This document shows positions 42,499 through 53,462 of a stretch of 64,000 nt of DNA, one piece after another. The notes beneath the pieces were generated by a model. It was not told the origin of the DNA. It searched no databases and was given only the letters and a program-made list of their open reading frames with translations. The stretch is taken from assembly GCA_949751835.1 (NCBI GenBank), contig CATKHK010000063.1, positions 62,001 to 126,000 on the forward strand. Reading direction: 5' to 3'. Positions within the stretch are counted from its first letter, which is position 1; every line of letters starts with the position of its first letter. The translations under genes were made by a program, and so were the position numbers. The stretch comes from Blepharisma japonicum. Its lineage: Eukaryota > Ciliophora > Heterotrichea > Heterotrichida > Blepharismidae.

Positions 42499-44376
42499 AT
42501 GGCACGAAAGGCTTTTATTTCAAGACATATTGTTCTTTGTGAAGAAAACAAACCTGTCTTTGGCGCTATTTTGATTGAAGGCAGCACTATTTGTGAGGTC
42601 AGAAAATACGACAAACTCAAAAAAATCGAAAATGTTCTGCAAGAGCTTCAAGACTGAAACCCTGAAATCTATGAGAACTCTTATATTTTCCCAGGAATGG
42701 TTGACTGCAATGCCAAAACCAATGGCGAATGAGAAGGAAATTCTTTTTTAACCAGAGCTGCTATATCTGGAGGTGTTACCACAGTAATTATTGAGCCAAG
42801 TCTTTGGGAGCATCCTGAATCTCAAGAAGAAATTTTTTGTGATTATGGAGAAATTGGGATTATTAGTGGAAATTCAGTTTCCACTGATGGGGTTTTAGCT
42901 ATAAAAGGATATCTTTATAAGCCAACTAGGTATATAGAAGAAATACTTGACCTAGAAGCAATACTTACAGAAGCAGCCAGGTTAGATTTGCCTGTTATAA
43001 TTGACCCATCTCTGCCAAACCCCAGAATGCTTTTTATGGCTTCTCCTTGCAGAACGGTGTCTCTAGAAAAAAGAATGGAAATTCAAGACCTTTCCGACAT
43101 GCAGCACTTTGCTGGAGCATTTCCTGAAAATGTCATAGATTCAGGAGAAAACTCCCCTATTTCAAATGAGGAACAAAGAGAATCAACGGATCTTGATAAG
43201 AGATTTTCTCTGAGAGATATGAAAAAAGACCCTGATATTGTTAGAAGCCCTGAGCATAGAATAAGCTTGATTTCTGATGCAAATATTGTTGAAAAAAATG
43301 ATGGGGAAAATAAAGAGCAAGTTGTAGTTAAGAAGCACCACAGGAAAAATTTATCTGATATATATCAAGATTTAGACAAAAGAATAAAAGAGTCACAAGA
43401 TAATATTGAGCATTTAAGTAGAGCTGAAATTTCACTATATTCAGAAGCAGGCACTTCAGGAGACCAAGCAAATCAAGAGTCACCTCCTCTGCCACGTTTT
43501 CATAATATCCACTCATGTCCTGATATGTCTTTTGCTCTCAAATCTTCACCAGTTTCGCTTCAAGAAAGAAGAAAAATCCGTCCTACATCTCTCGACGTCT
43601 CCAAGCAAAAACCTAAAGAAGAATCTCTTTATGTCCGATATTTAGCAAATTGTCCTGACTCTTGGGAAACTTCAGGTGTTGAAAGAGTGATAAAAGCAAT
43701 GGAAGGAGTAAAGCATAAAGTTCACGTATCAAACCTTTCCTCAGCAAGAAGTGTAAATTTAATTCGGCAATTTAAAGAAACTTCAAAGTATCTAACATGT
43801 GACACAACATCTTATTTCTTATTTTTCACTGATGTAGATATTCCTAATGGGGACACTCGATTCAAAGCTCATCCTCCTATAAGAAGTAATTTAAACTGCA
43901 ACTTATTATGGGACTTGCTGAAAATGAAAGCAATTGATATGGTCTGTTCAGCTCATAACCCTATTCTTCCAATGTATAAGTGTATAAATCTAGGGGATTT
44001 TCGAAGGGCTGTAAATGGGGTTAATTCGATAGGCTTTACCTTGCAGGTCTTGTGGACGAAATTGAGACAGCCTGTTTTATCGTCATCAAGCTTAGAGCAT
44101 TATATAGTGAGACTTTCAAAATGGCTCGCATTAAACCCAGCCAAGTTTTTCAAAATTGACAATGTTAAAGGCTCAATTTCCCCTGGGAAGCACGCTGACT
44201 TAATAATCTGGAATCCTCACGAAGCTGTAATAGCAGAAAGTCATAGTAAATTCCCTGATATGAGTGTATTTAGAGGTCGAGAATTATATGGGAAAATTGA
44301 AGAAGTTTATGTTAGAGGACAGTTGGCGTTTAAAGAAAACCAGTTTTATCCTGTAGGAACAAAAATAACTAGGTAA
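42499..44376 (+). CDS. Allantoinase-like pseudoenzyme with a large internal insertion
   Basis: A 625-residue amidohydrolase relative. Residues 60-165 match the allantoinase start (FPGMVDCNAKTNGEWEGNSF, then AAISGGVTTVI); the second TGA encodes the conserved Trp78 of EWEG. The C-terminal part (DIPNGDTRFKAHPPIRS; GKHADLIIW) is also allantoinase-specific. Metal and catalytic positions are largely lost: HxH is Asn71-x-Lys73, the HAE His is Asp (VIIDPSL), and the SSDHSP Asp is Ala (CSAHNP). Lys136, corresponding to the carbamylated Lys, and the His of KVHVSNLSSA remain. A polar Ser-rich insertion of about 170 residues sits in the middle. It is probably not a hydrolase; a scaffold role, as for animal CRMPs, is inference. 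Confidence 0.85.
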
Positions 44377-44398
44377 TATTTAATGTGAGTAAAAATAA

Positions 44399-45862
44399 AT
44401 GGGAAATTGTAACAATAGTGCAAAACCGGAAAGTCCAGAGACGGTAGTCTCATACTCTGAAATTGCAATGCTAAAAATAAAAGAAAGGGACTTCGCGGGG
44501 CATGTGGTAAACTTGGATAAAATCAAATTCAAATTAACTTCTCCATGCTTAAGTCTAAACGCAAGATATCTGCATATGCCTTATGCATTTGATATCACAG
44601 GGACTGTATTGCCAGGATTAGACCCCAGAGAGCTTGTGGATAAAGAATGCCAAGATAATATAATTTTCTTGGAAAAAGAAAATACCTTTCTTGCTGCACT
44701 ATTTGATGGTCATGGCCAAGATGGGTTTAAAGTTACTGAATTTTGCAAAAAATTTATGAACCGATATTTCAGGGAAAAATTTGAGGACTTTAAAATAAAG
44801 CCAAAAGAAGCAATATCAAGAATAATTGAAGATTGTGATGCTGCATTAAAAGAAAATCCTGGAGTAATTAATTATCTGATATCTGGGACTACTGCTGTAG
44901 TGTTATTTATAGACGGAAATAATATATATGCTGCAAGCATAGGAGACTCCAGAGCGATATTAGGTACAATCCCAAAATCAGCTGATGAATTACCAAAAAC
45001 AACCCATAGCACGCCAAATCCTTATAAAACTGTCGTGGAGCCTAAAAGGCTGCTGAATTCAATTGCATTAACTGTAGATCAGAAGCCAAATCATCAAGAA
45101 GAGCTTGAAAGAATCGAAAAATCAGGAGGAAAAGTCCAACAACTTACTGATGAAAGAGGAAATAAAATCGGACCTTTTAGAGTATGAAAAGGAAACGGAA
45201 ATATCCCAGGCTTAGCGATGTCCCGCTCAATAGGTGATGGAGTTGCCAAAGAATGTGGCGTAATTCCAATTCCAATAGTCCATGATTTTCAGCTATTTCC
45301 TGATAGAGATCAGTTCATCATAATGGGATCAGATGGTGTTTGAGACGTTTTCGACAATCAAGAAGCTGTAAATTATGTAGAAAAATATCGCTCAGAGTGT
45401 TTAAAAACTGCTCAAAATAACTGTATCTACCCTATCAAAGTAACTAAAATTTAGCCTGAAAATTCCACTATATCTCAGCTATTAGGAGAAGAAGCCAGAT
45501 GTAGATGATTCAGTATTTGTGAAGACGAGGACGTAATAATTGATGATATTTCTGTCATTGTCATTGAAATAAGCACTCTAATACCTTTATCTCACATAGA
45601 TACCAGTGAAATAGAGGATAGAAGGACTGTAAGACTTAATAGCTTAGGTGAAATTAAAGAAAAAACTAAACCAATGGTCTCTAATATGCTTAGAGGTGAT
45701 GCTGTAAGAGGAAGCTTCATTCCTGCGAAAGACCCTAATGCTAAACGAGTCAGAATTGATCCTAAAAGAGGTTCGCATGCAATTGTAGAAGGAAATGAAG
45801 AATCTGAAGGGCAAATTGATGTACCGTTTGTTGATGATGAACACAAGCTTGATCAGAATTAA
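44399..45862 (+). CDS. PP2C-type protein phosphatase (PPM) with acylated N-terminus
   Basis: The 482-residue product begins MGNCNN (myristoylation and palmitoylation). PP2C motifs in order: DGHGQDG (about 101-107), SGTTAVVLFIDGN, GDSRA, LAMSRSIGDGVAK, GSDGVWDVFDNQEAV and DDISVIVIEI. TGAs are Trp at FRVWKGN, DGVWD (invariant) and RCRWFS. A 15-nt intron GTAACTAAAATTTAG (45440-45454) with in-frame TAA and TAG is removed before PENSTIS. A C-terminal extension of about 100 residues follows the catalytic domain. Metal-binding Asp residues are present, so it should be active. Its 3' end is duplicated downstream. Confidence 0.92.
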
Positions 45863-45912
45863 TTAGATGGTAGAATTAATTATAAGGTATAGGCTTGATT
45901 ATTTAAAATAAA

Positions 45913-47188
45913 ATGGATAACAAAAATTGCAAAGGGATCACTGCACTTTTTGGATGTTTCATTGCTAATATGGTGGCAGGGACTATCATGCTGTGAGGAG
46001 CTGTTGGGATTTACTTTACTTCGTATTATCATGCAAAGGATTCTTCAATAAATGAGTCTGATATGTACTTAGCATTTGCAGTGTCTTGAGCTTTGGATTC
46101 AATTTGTTTCAGTATGAATTTATATAGTAATTGCAAGCTATCTCAGTAAAATTATCGGACCAAAATTAGCCTCCTTAATAGGTGCATGTGTTGGGAGCCT
46201 TTTCTTGTTTTCCTGTTCATTCATAGAAGATCCTTATGCTTTTTGTGTTATATATGGATTTTATGGAGGAATTATTTCCGGAATGATTGATGTCCCTATA
46301 ATCTGGGCTTGCTGGGAATTCTATCCTGATAAAATTGGAAGAGTAACAAGCTTAGGCTTCGCAGGATACAACTTAGGGCCTATGGTTTTTGGGTTTATAT
46401 GAACCCTGCTGGTTAATCCAGACAATCATTCTCCACACTCCAGCAAAAACGGAAATGCGAGCACAAGCTACTTTGGGAGCAATGTCTATAACAAAGTCCC
46501 TGAATCTATAAGGTGGATGTCTTTAATTTACTTTTTGATCGCCACCATTGCAGTACTTTTAGTTCGGAGCAAATCAAGAGGAATAAAAAAGATGAATTCC
46601 ACTCAAAAAATATCATCTGTAGCCAAGCACAAGGAATTTTGGCTAATGTTTTTTAATTTTTATTTTCTTTATGCCCCATACAGCTTTATTTTTACAAATT
46701 ACAAAAGCATTGGCATAACTAAAATCAAAAATGACCGCTATTTTGCCTATCTAGGCTCTGCTGGATTTTTTGCATCATGCATTGCAAGGCTTATATGGGG
46801 ATATTTGGTAGACAAATATGGCTGGAGAAAAATTGCGTTATTTTCATGCGCAACTCAGACTTTAGTCTGTGCTTCAATTTACTATGTAATAGAAATCGAA
46901 GAATTATATGCTATATGAGTTCTTGTGGGCTTTATATTTGGAGGAGGGACCTATCTCATCTTAATGATGGGATGCTCTGCTTTATATCCTAAGGATGACT
47001 GGGTAGTTTCCTATTGCGGACTTGGGATGACTTTCATGGTCGCTACCTTATATGGAATTCAATTATCAATTACTCCAGTATTTTTTATGTAGATAATTGG
47101 CTATGAATTTACATTCATCATAATAGCAAGCTGTGTGATTATTAGCTTAATCCTCATTTATTTCACTCCAAATGCCGCTCCAAATTAA
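45913..47188 (+). CDS. Major facilitator transporter, OFA/monocarboxylate-like (copy 1)
   Basis: A 414-residue, roughly 12-span protein. Introns: GTATGAATTTATATAG (46112-46127, 16 nt, frame-changing) and GTATTTTTTATGTAG (47078-47092, 15 nt with in-frame TAG). The N-terminus GITALFGCFIANMVAGTI then WGAVGIYFTSYY fits the oxalate/formate antiporter-like group, and RLIWGYLVDKYGWRK is the MFS motif between halves. Several TGAs are Trp. The substrate is unknown. It is the first of a tandem pair with about 90 percent-looking identity by eye; the flanks are duplicated too. Confidence 0.88.
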
Positions 47189-47595
47189 AAGTAAATTTTT
47201 CCTTAGTAAATTTTCTATTAATTATATATTTTAATTTTTATGTTTAAGAAGGAAGCTAGGTATGTCTTTAACTCAACATATAAAACCAAAAATTGTTATT
47301 TAATTAAATGGATTAGATTCTATTGAGGTATATGCAGCTAATCAGCTTAATGCATTTTAATTGATATGATTTTGTGACAAATTTTCTACAGAGAAAATTA
47401 TATTTTTTACTTAGATGCAACGCTGTAAGAGGAAGCTTTATGCTCCCAAAGACCCTAATCCTAATGCTAAACGAGTCAAAAATGACCCTAAATGAGACTC
47501 GCATGTAATTTAGAAGGAAATGAAGAGTCTAAAGAAGGGTAAATTGATTTACCGTTTACCGATGACGAGTACAAGCTTGATTAATTTAAAATAAA
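47189..47595. other. Spacer between the MFS copies, itself part of the duplication
   Basis: About 400 bases. Bases 47257-47413 (containing TTTTCTACAGAGAAAATTAT) are repeated in diverged form downstream of copy 2 near 48985-49140. Bases 47414-47585 are the PP2C tail remnant listed separately. Confidence 0.7.
47414..47585 (+). pseudogene. Duplicated remnant of the PP2C 3' end
   Basis: The segment aligns by eye with the last 160 bases of the intact PP2C gene (45698-45862), sharing for example GCTGTAAGAGGAAGCTT, CTAATGCTAAACGAGTC and GAAGGAAATGAAGA. It contains in-frame stops and small indels and lacks the catalytic domain. It shows that the tandem duplication that made the second transporter began inside the PP2C gene. 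Confidence 0.85.
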
Positions 47596-48907
47596 ATGGA
47601 TAACAAAAAGTGGAAAGGGATCACTGCACTTTTTGGATGTTTCATTGCTAATATGGTGTCTGGAACTATCAATTTGTGAGGAGCTGTTGGGATTTATTTT
47701 ACTTCATATTATCATGCGAAGGATTCTGCGATAACTGAGTCAGATATGTACTTAGCATTCGCAGTGGCTTATGCTTTGGAATCGCTATTTTTCAGTATGA
47801 ATTTATATAGTAATTGCAAGCTATCTGAGTGAAATTATCGGACCAAAATTAACCTCCTTAATTGGTGCATGAATTGCAAGTCTTTTCTTGCTTTCCTGTT
47901 CATTCATAGAAGAGCCTTATGTTTTTTGTGTTCTCTATGGATTTTCTGGAGGAATTATTTCCGGAATGATTGATGTCCCTATAATCTGGGCTTGCTGGGA
48001 ATTCTATCCTGATAAAATTGGAAGAGTAACAAGCTTAGGATTTGCAGGATACAGCTTAGGACCCATGGCTTTTGGGTTTATATGAACCATGCTGGTTAAT
48101 CCAGGCAATGATTCTCCACACTCCAGCAAAAACGGAAATACGAGCACAAGCTACTTTGGGAGCAATGTTTATGACAAAGTCCCTGCATCTCTAAGATGGA
48201 TGTCATTAATGTACTTTTTGATCGCCACTATTGGAACACTTTTAGTTCGGAGTAATACAAAAGAAAAGAAAAAAGTGAGTTCTACTCAAAAAATATCATC
48301 TGTAGTCCAGCACAAGGAATTTTGGCTAATGTTTTTTAGTTTTTATTTTCTTTTCGCTCCATACAGCTTTATTTTTACAAATTACAAAAGCATTGGCTTA
48401 ACTAAAATCAAAAATGACCACTTCTTTGCGTATTTAGGCTCTGCTGGATTTTTTTCAGCATGCATTGCAAGGCTTATATGGGGATATTTGGTAGACAAAT
48501 ATGGCTGGAGAAAAATTGCGTTATTTTCATGCGCAATTCAGACTTTAGTCTGTGCTTCAATTTACTATGTAATAGAAATCGAAGAATTATATGCTATATG
48601 AGTTCTTGTGGAATTTATGTTTGGTAGCGGGACTTATCTTATTTTAATGATGGGATGCTCTGCTTTATATCCTAAGGATGATTGGGTAGTTTCCTATTGT
48701 GGAATTGGGATGACTTTAATAGTTGCTACCTTATATGGAATTCAATTATCAATTACTCCAGTATTTTTTATGTAGATAATTGGCTATGGATTTACATTTA
48801 TCATACTAGTAATCTGTGTGGTTACTAGTTTTGTCCTCATTTATTTCACTCCAAATGCTGCTTCAAATGAAAAGCAAGATGTTTCCTTAATTAGCCTTAC
48901 TAATTAA
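47596..48907 (+). CDS. Major facilitator transporter, OFA/monocarboxylate-like (copy 2)
   Basis: A 426-residue paralogue of copy 1 with the same two introns at the same places and identical sequence (47795-47810 and 48761-48775). The frame is intact when TGA is Trp, for example GTINLWGAV and IGAWIASLF (the latter Cys in copy 1). The C-terminus is longer: FTPNAASNEKQDVSLISLTN. Differences are spread across the gene and mostly conservative, suggesting that both copies function. Confidence 0.88.
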
Positions 48908-49437
48908 AGCTAATTTAATTAACATATAACATTATAAAGCTGAAAGAACGATTTGAATTTACTGTTTCTTGTGCTTCTGAGGCCTAGGTATATCTTTAAT
49001 TTTACCTTTAAATACAAAAATTGTAATTAAATTAAATTACTATTAATGCATACATGATTAATCTACTTAATTTACTTTATTTGATATGATTTTTTGAACA
49101 ATTTTTCTACAGAGAAAATTATTTTTTTTATTTACGATGGATAAATAATTTATGGTCAATAAATTATCAAGATCTCAATTATGCTAAATTGATTTTATAT
49201 AATTTATCTTTTTGGGTCAGACTCAGTCTTAAGAGGAAACTAATTATATTTATCGAATAAATACTTGCCAATACCTTATTAAATTTTGAAATATTTTTGA
49301 TTATTAAATATCGATTTTTATGATATCTAGTTTTATCTTTGATTATTTCGCTTCAAATTTTGTTCCCAATGATAAACACAATTTTTCATTAGTTTGGCTT
49401 ACTAGTTAAAATCTAATCTAATTACCACATAAATATT
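48908..49437. other. Spacer with remains of a further transporter copy
   Basis: About 530 bases before eIF5A. The first half repeats the spacer that follows copy 1. The last part is a decayed transporter tail (listed separately). No intact gene. Confidence 0.65.
49299..49433 (+). pseudogene. Decayed 3' end of a third MFS copy
   Basis: The end of this segment translates as FASNFVPNDKHNFSLVWLTS before TAG-like and TAA codons, collinear with FTPNAASNEKQDVSLISLTN at the end of copy 2, and base identity continues past the stop (CTTACTAxTTAAA, CTAATxTAATTA). Nothing of the membrane core is recognisable. It supports an older triplication with loss of one copy. Confidence 0.65.
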
Positions 49438-49899
49438 ATGGAGCACGAAGAAACAGTCGAGACCACAGCTTCTGGAGCTTCTGAAACCTATCCATCACAG
49501 GTAGGATCCGTCAAAAAAGGAGGCTACTGTGTCCTCAGAGGACACCCAGTTAAAGTTATGGAAATCGCCACTGCCAAAGTCGGAAAGCATGGCTCAGCCA
49601 AAGCCAAAATTACAGGAATTGATGTCTTCACAGGGAATAAATACGAAGAAATCCACCCGACCTCACATAACATTGACATTCCCAACATCTCAAGAATTGA
49701 CTACACCCTCTGCGATATCGCCAGAGATGGGTTCGTCTCATTGATGGATGAAGAAGGAAACACAAAGGAAGATTTGCGCCTTCCTGATGACGAAGAAGGA
49801 GCTAAAATTCGCTCTTTGTTCGAAGCTGGACAAACTGTGAGTGTTACTGTTATGAAGGCTATGGGACAGGAAAGAATCATGGCTGGTAAAGAAATTTAA
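49438..49899 (+). CDS. EIF5A: Translation factor eIF5A
   Basis: A 153-residue protein of the usual length. The hypusine site is Lys50 in TAKVGKHGSAK (usual TSKTGKHGHAK), and the surrounding EEIHPTSHNIDIPNI and C-terminal OB-fold (VSVTVMKAMGQERI) are typical. eIF5A relieves ribosome stalling at proline stretches and aids termination. Base composition is clearly richer in GC than neighbours, as expected for a highly expressed gene. No intron or TGA. Confidence 0.97.
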   Translation: MEHEETVETTASGASETYPSQVGSVKKGGYCVLRGHPVKVMEIATAKVGKHGSAKAKITGIDVFTGNKYEEIHPTSHNIDIPNISRIDYTLCDIARDGFVSLMDEEGNTKEDLRLPDDEEGAKIRSLFEAGQTVSVTVMKAMGQERIMAGKEI

Positions 49900-50170
49900 T
49901 AAGTAATCCAGACAGTTCCTTAGATATAGTTTAATTTTAGATGAGGCGAATTTTGAAGAGCGATTAAAATTTTGGGTATTTTAGATAATTTTTTTAACCC
50001 TATAGCTAGTTAAGTTATGAGTGAAAATTTATAGTCAAAATTTTCATGAAGAAGATTTTCAGCGAAATTAACAGTATAATTATATTTTACAGCAAAAATG
50101 ATTACTTTAAGCTATAAATTTTCTAATAGCTTTAAAACAGCAGTTAAATCAAGCTCCTTAAAACTTTGGA

Positions 50171-50620
50171 TTAGCTTTGTTTCTGCTTTTTAATTTCATT
50201 ATATTTTTGTAAATATCATACCACTTCATCACTATGCTTCACAGTAATCTCTTTCTCACAAATATTATCCCAATCGCATTTATTATCATTAATATATACA
50301 ACCCAAAGCTTTCCTTTTTTTGGTTCATCAGCATTTTCTATCTCGAAGCCCATTAATTGTTGTACATAATACTCAAACCTGTCATTTTCCTGATTATATT
50401 TCGATACAAAATTTGCATTTAATGATGATGAAGGATAGTCGTTATATGATAAAAAATTCATAAGTGTAGGTAGAGGGATTTCTGTATAATCAGATTTATA
50501 TTCAAATTGTCAGCCTTTGTCCCCTTGTGGAGACATAATTTTTACTATATAAGTGAATTCAGTTTGCTCTTTTTTAACTTCTGGAAGTTTCGTCGTAATT
50601 GAGCCAGACCCGCATCCCAT
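50171..50620 (-). CDS. Small MGCGS-start acylated protein, unknown
   Basis: The frame from ATG 50620 runs through two TGA-Trp codons (DKGWQFEY and DEVVWYLQK) to TAA at 50171, 149 residues. MGCGSGS predicts N-myristoylation with palmitoylation. The body (TYIVKIMSPQGD; NDRFEYYVQQLMGFEIE; KLWVVYINDNKCDWDN) is beta-rich and may be a small domain. No family recognised. Head-to-tail with the methyltransferase gene, 29 bases apart. Confidence 0.7.
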
Positions 50621-50649
50621 TTTTTATTTGTTAATGAATACTTAATATA

Positions 50650-51291
50650 TTATTCAATATTCTTGGTACAGATAAAAAAATAATGATATTGAGATAACTC
50701 TACGTTTGCAAACTGATCTAAAAAAACTTTAGGAATACGCGCTTGCTCTATAGTCCAATTTAAGAATTTATTTTTGAGATATCCTATTCTTGTATCCGGC
50801 ATTCCATATGACACTAGTATATACACTCCACCTGGTTTTAGCACCCGATAAATCCCTTGTACCATACTTGTAGCTCGCTGGAAGCTGTTTTCTCCACATA
50901 AAATGCAATCTAAAGTGCATTTATCAAAAATCAAATCAAAGCTGGAAGATGGGTATTGAAGATTGCATGCATCCATAACTGCATATTCGATTTCAGACAG
51001 TTCAGAATTTCTCTCACTCATCTGTTGTATCACTACAGGTGAGAAATCAATATTAGATATATAATGATACCCATCCTTATACAATTCTTCAGAAAATGAA
51101 GAATTCCCACAACCTACTACAAAAATTTCAGCTTCTTTATGGGGAATTCTTGGCAAAAGAATAGATTTTATTTGTGAATATGATAGCAACCAATCATAGG
51201 TATTATTCGGTTCTGAAGAATATCTAGCATTTCAGTATTCTCTTGAGCTGAAATCCGGGAAGGTTTCTGGCAATTCAATGTCTTGATTCAT
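50650..51291 (-). CDS. Class I methyltransferase, EEF1AKMT4/METTL13-like
   Basis: A 213-residue protein. The start SSREYWNARYSSEP, with TGA as its Trp, then TYDWLLSYSQI match the pre-motif of EEF1AKMT4/METTL13-type enzymes. The AdoMet motif is EIFVVGCGNSSFSEELY; NIDFSPVVIQQM, FDLIFDKCTLDCIL and IYRVLKPGGVYILVSYG follow in order. Relatives methylate lysines of elongation factor eEF1A. The Cys in DKCTLD replaces the usual Gly (DKGTLD). Confidence 0.88.
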
Positions 51292-51311
51292 ATTTAAAAT
51301 TTTTATTTAAA

Positions 51312-53247
51312 TTAAGCGAAATCTGAGTCTTCTAGGTCTACTATTCTAAATAATCTTTCATTAAATGTAAGCGCTGCAATTCCTCTATCTTGATTTATGT
51401 TTGCTAATGTGACTTCATCGTTGACAAAAATTCTAGAATGAATCTCAGTAGGAGTTACTGTTTTTTCCGATCCAATAGGACTCCAAACTAAGCCTTCTAA
51501 ACTGATTTCTAATATTTCTGAGCCATTTTCAGCTGAACCCACTATAACAATTTGGAATTTATTTTTTGTGTATAAAGAAATATACTTGGCGGTAATACTT
51601 ATTGGTATTTCCATCATTAAATTTCCTTGATTTGACAACGAATAAACGGAAGCATTATTCCTATCGCATGTAGCAATAATTATTGCTTCTTCATTCCATT
51701 TCATGCTTAAATCTTTTGGAATTTTATTGGAAATTTGTATCCAGTTTTGTTTTATAATGTATTTAGGAAAAATCGATCTGCTATAGTTGAAAGCTTCAAC
51801 CCATCGTTTTCTAGCTTTTTGATACAAAGATATTAAAGAAGCTTCATCCCATGCTGAACCTCCAGATTTAAGATTTTTTCGAAGCAATTTGAAATAAATT
51901 CTATCTGAGTCACTTAAAAAATCTAAAAGCTTTTTCATATTTACTGGGGACTCTTCTAATTGGTCTGCTTGCTCTTCTTCTTTGTTTAGCCTTATATTTC
52001 CTTTATTAGATTTTACAGTTAAAAAGCCAAGATAAGGTATTCTTTATATCGTAATGAGCATCTGATATAAGTCCCATAGTGGTATTAGTTAATTTCAGTA
52101 GCTTGTTTAAATCTGTATAATAAATACTTTTTAAAATTTTCTGGAATTTTGGTTTATCTAAACCAAATGGCCCATATGTATCAGAACAGCTTGCATAAGA
52201 AGCTAAAGTGCTGATATAAAATGCTAAATTTTCCAATTGGTGATAAACATTCTGTAATAGTAAAATTTCAATATTTTTGACTTGCAGAGAAAGCTTCTAA
52301 TTGATAAATACTTCTTCATTCTGCTGTATTTGCTTGGCATTTTGCATTTCATCCTTAATGAATTTCGCTAGACAAGGTGGAATTACTCCTGTCCCTGCAC
52401 ATTGAAATAAAACTTCTTGTACACTTTCGACCACCCCATTTTCTGCTTAATTTTTACTGTTAAACACTTCTTCAATGCCTCCTAATCATCTTGCTAAAAA
52501 GGAATTAGATATAAATTGCCACTCTTTTTGTGCATCTTTTAGGCTTTTTTCCAAATTTTTAAATGAGTCTTCGCATTTGGTGAAAATATGAGCAATGTCA
52601 TAGATATTTTCGGATTTTCTATTTAAAATTAATGAATTGTAAGTTCCTATAAAAACTCCTGAAGGACTTGTAAAGAGACCTACAATTCTTGTTAAATTTT
52701 CATTGAAGCTTAGTGTGTTTAAAGAAAACTGCTCACCAGATAAATCTTGTTTTGAAAAAGTGGCAAATGGGTATTGCCCATTTGCTATTAAATTAATATT
52801 TTCAGAGCCAATTGAATATAAAAGCGATAATCCATCAATATTAAGATTTGATTTGCTACTTGAATTTGGGATATATCTTTCAGCTATATAACTTGCTTTA
52901 GAAAATTGGCGGGGAAAATCCAACCAATTTAATATCCCAATTGCTTCGCTGTGCAAATTATGCTCAGAAACAAGAATTAGTCCTTTACTTTCTAAATAAT
53001 AAACCTTAATCAACCCATTATCTCCACCAATAGCTATAGCGTTTCCATCTTCTTTGAAAGCTAAGGTCGTGATTTTTATTATCTCATCAATAGAAGCAAC
53101 ATTTTTAGGCTTATGGGAAATTCGTTTGATAATGATTGTGTCATCTTCTGTGACAAGTGCTAATAGGTCTTTGTTTTTGCATCCACTTATAATTCGAATG
53201 TCACTTGAGAGTACATGCTCATATACAAGCTGAAAGGCTTCTCCCAT
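51312..53247 (-). CDS. ANAPC4: Anaphase-promoting complex subunit 4
   Basis: A 629-residue protein from four exons. Introns (minus strand): GTAAAAATTAAGCAG (52443-52457), GTATTTATCAATTAG (52297-52311), GTAAAATCTAATAAAG (52001-52016, 16 nt). The N-terminal WD40-like domain opens with KNKDLLALVTEDDTIIIKRI and EDGNAIAIGGDNGLIKVYYL. The helical APC4 domain follows (SLQVKNIEILLLQNVYHQLENLAFYIS) and the last part returns to beta strands. The 16-nt intron splits a T|GA codon, so a Trp-coding UGA is created by splicing. APC4 is a scaffold subunit of the APC/C ubiquitin ligase. ATG 53247 is chosen over an in-frame ATG upstream because homology starts there. Confidence 0.85.
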
Positions 53248-53462
53248 ATTTAAAAATATTAAAAATTTATATGATAATGCAATCATCATATTTGCACTAT
53301 TCAGAGAGATGCATTAGCTATAAAGATAACTTTATTGCAAATAATAAAATCCTGAAAAATTAAAAGAATTAAAGAATAAACACTTGCCTAGTAAAGAAAA
53401 TCAAAAGTACTTGCAAATACAAAAATTTCATAATTATTTATTTAGTTAATAATTATAAAAAA

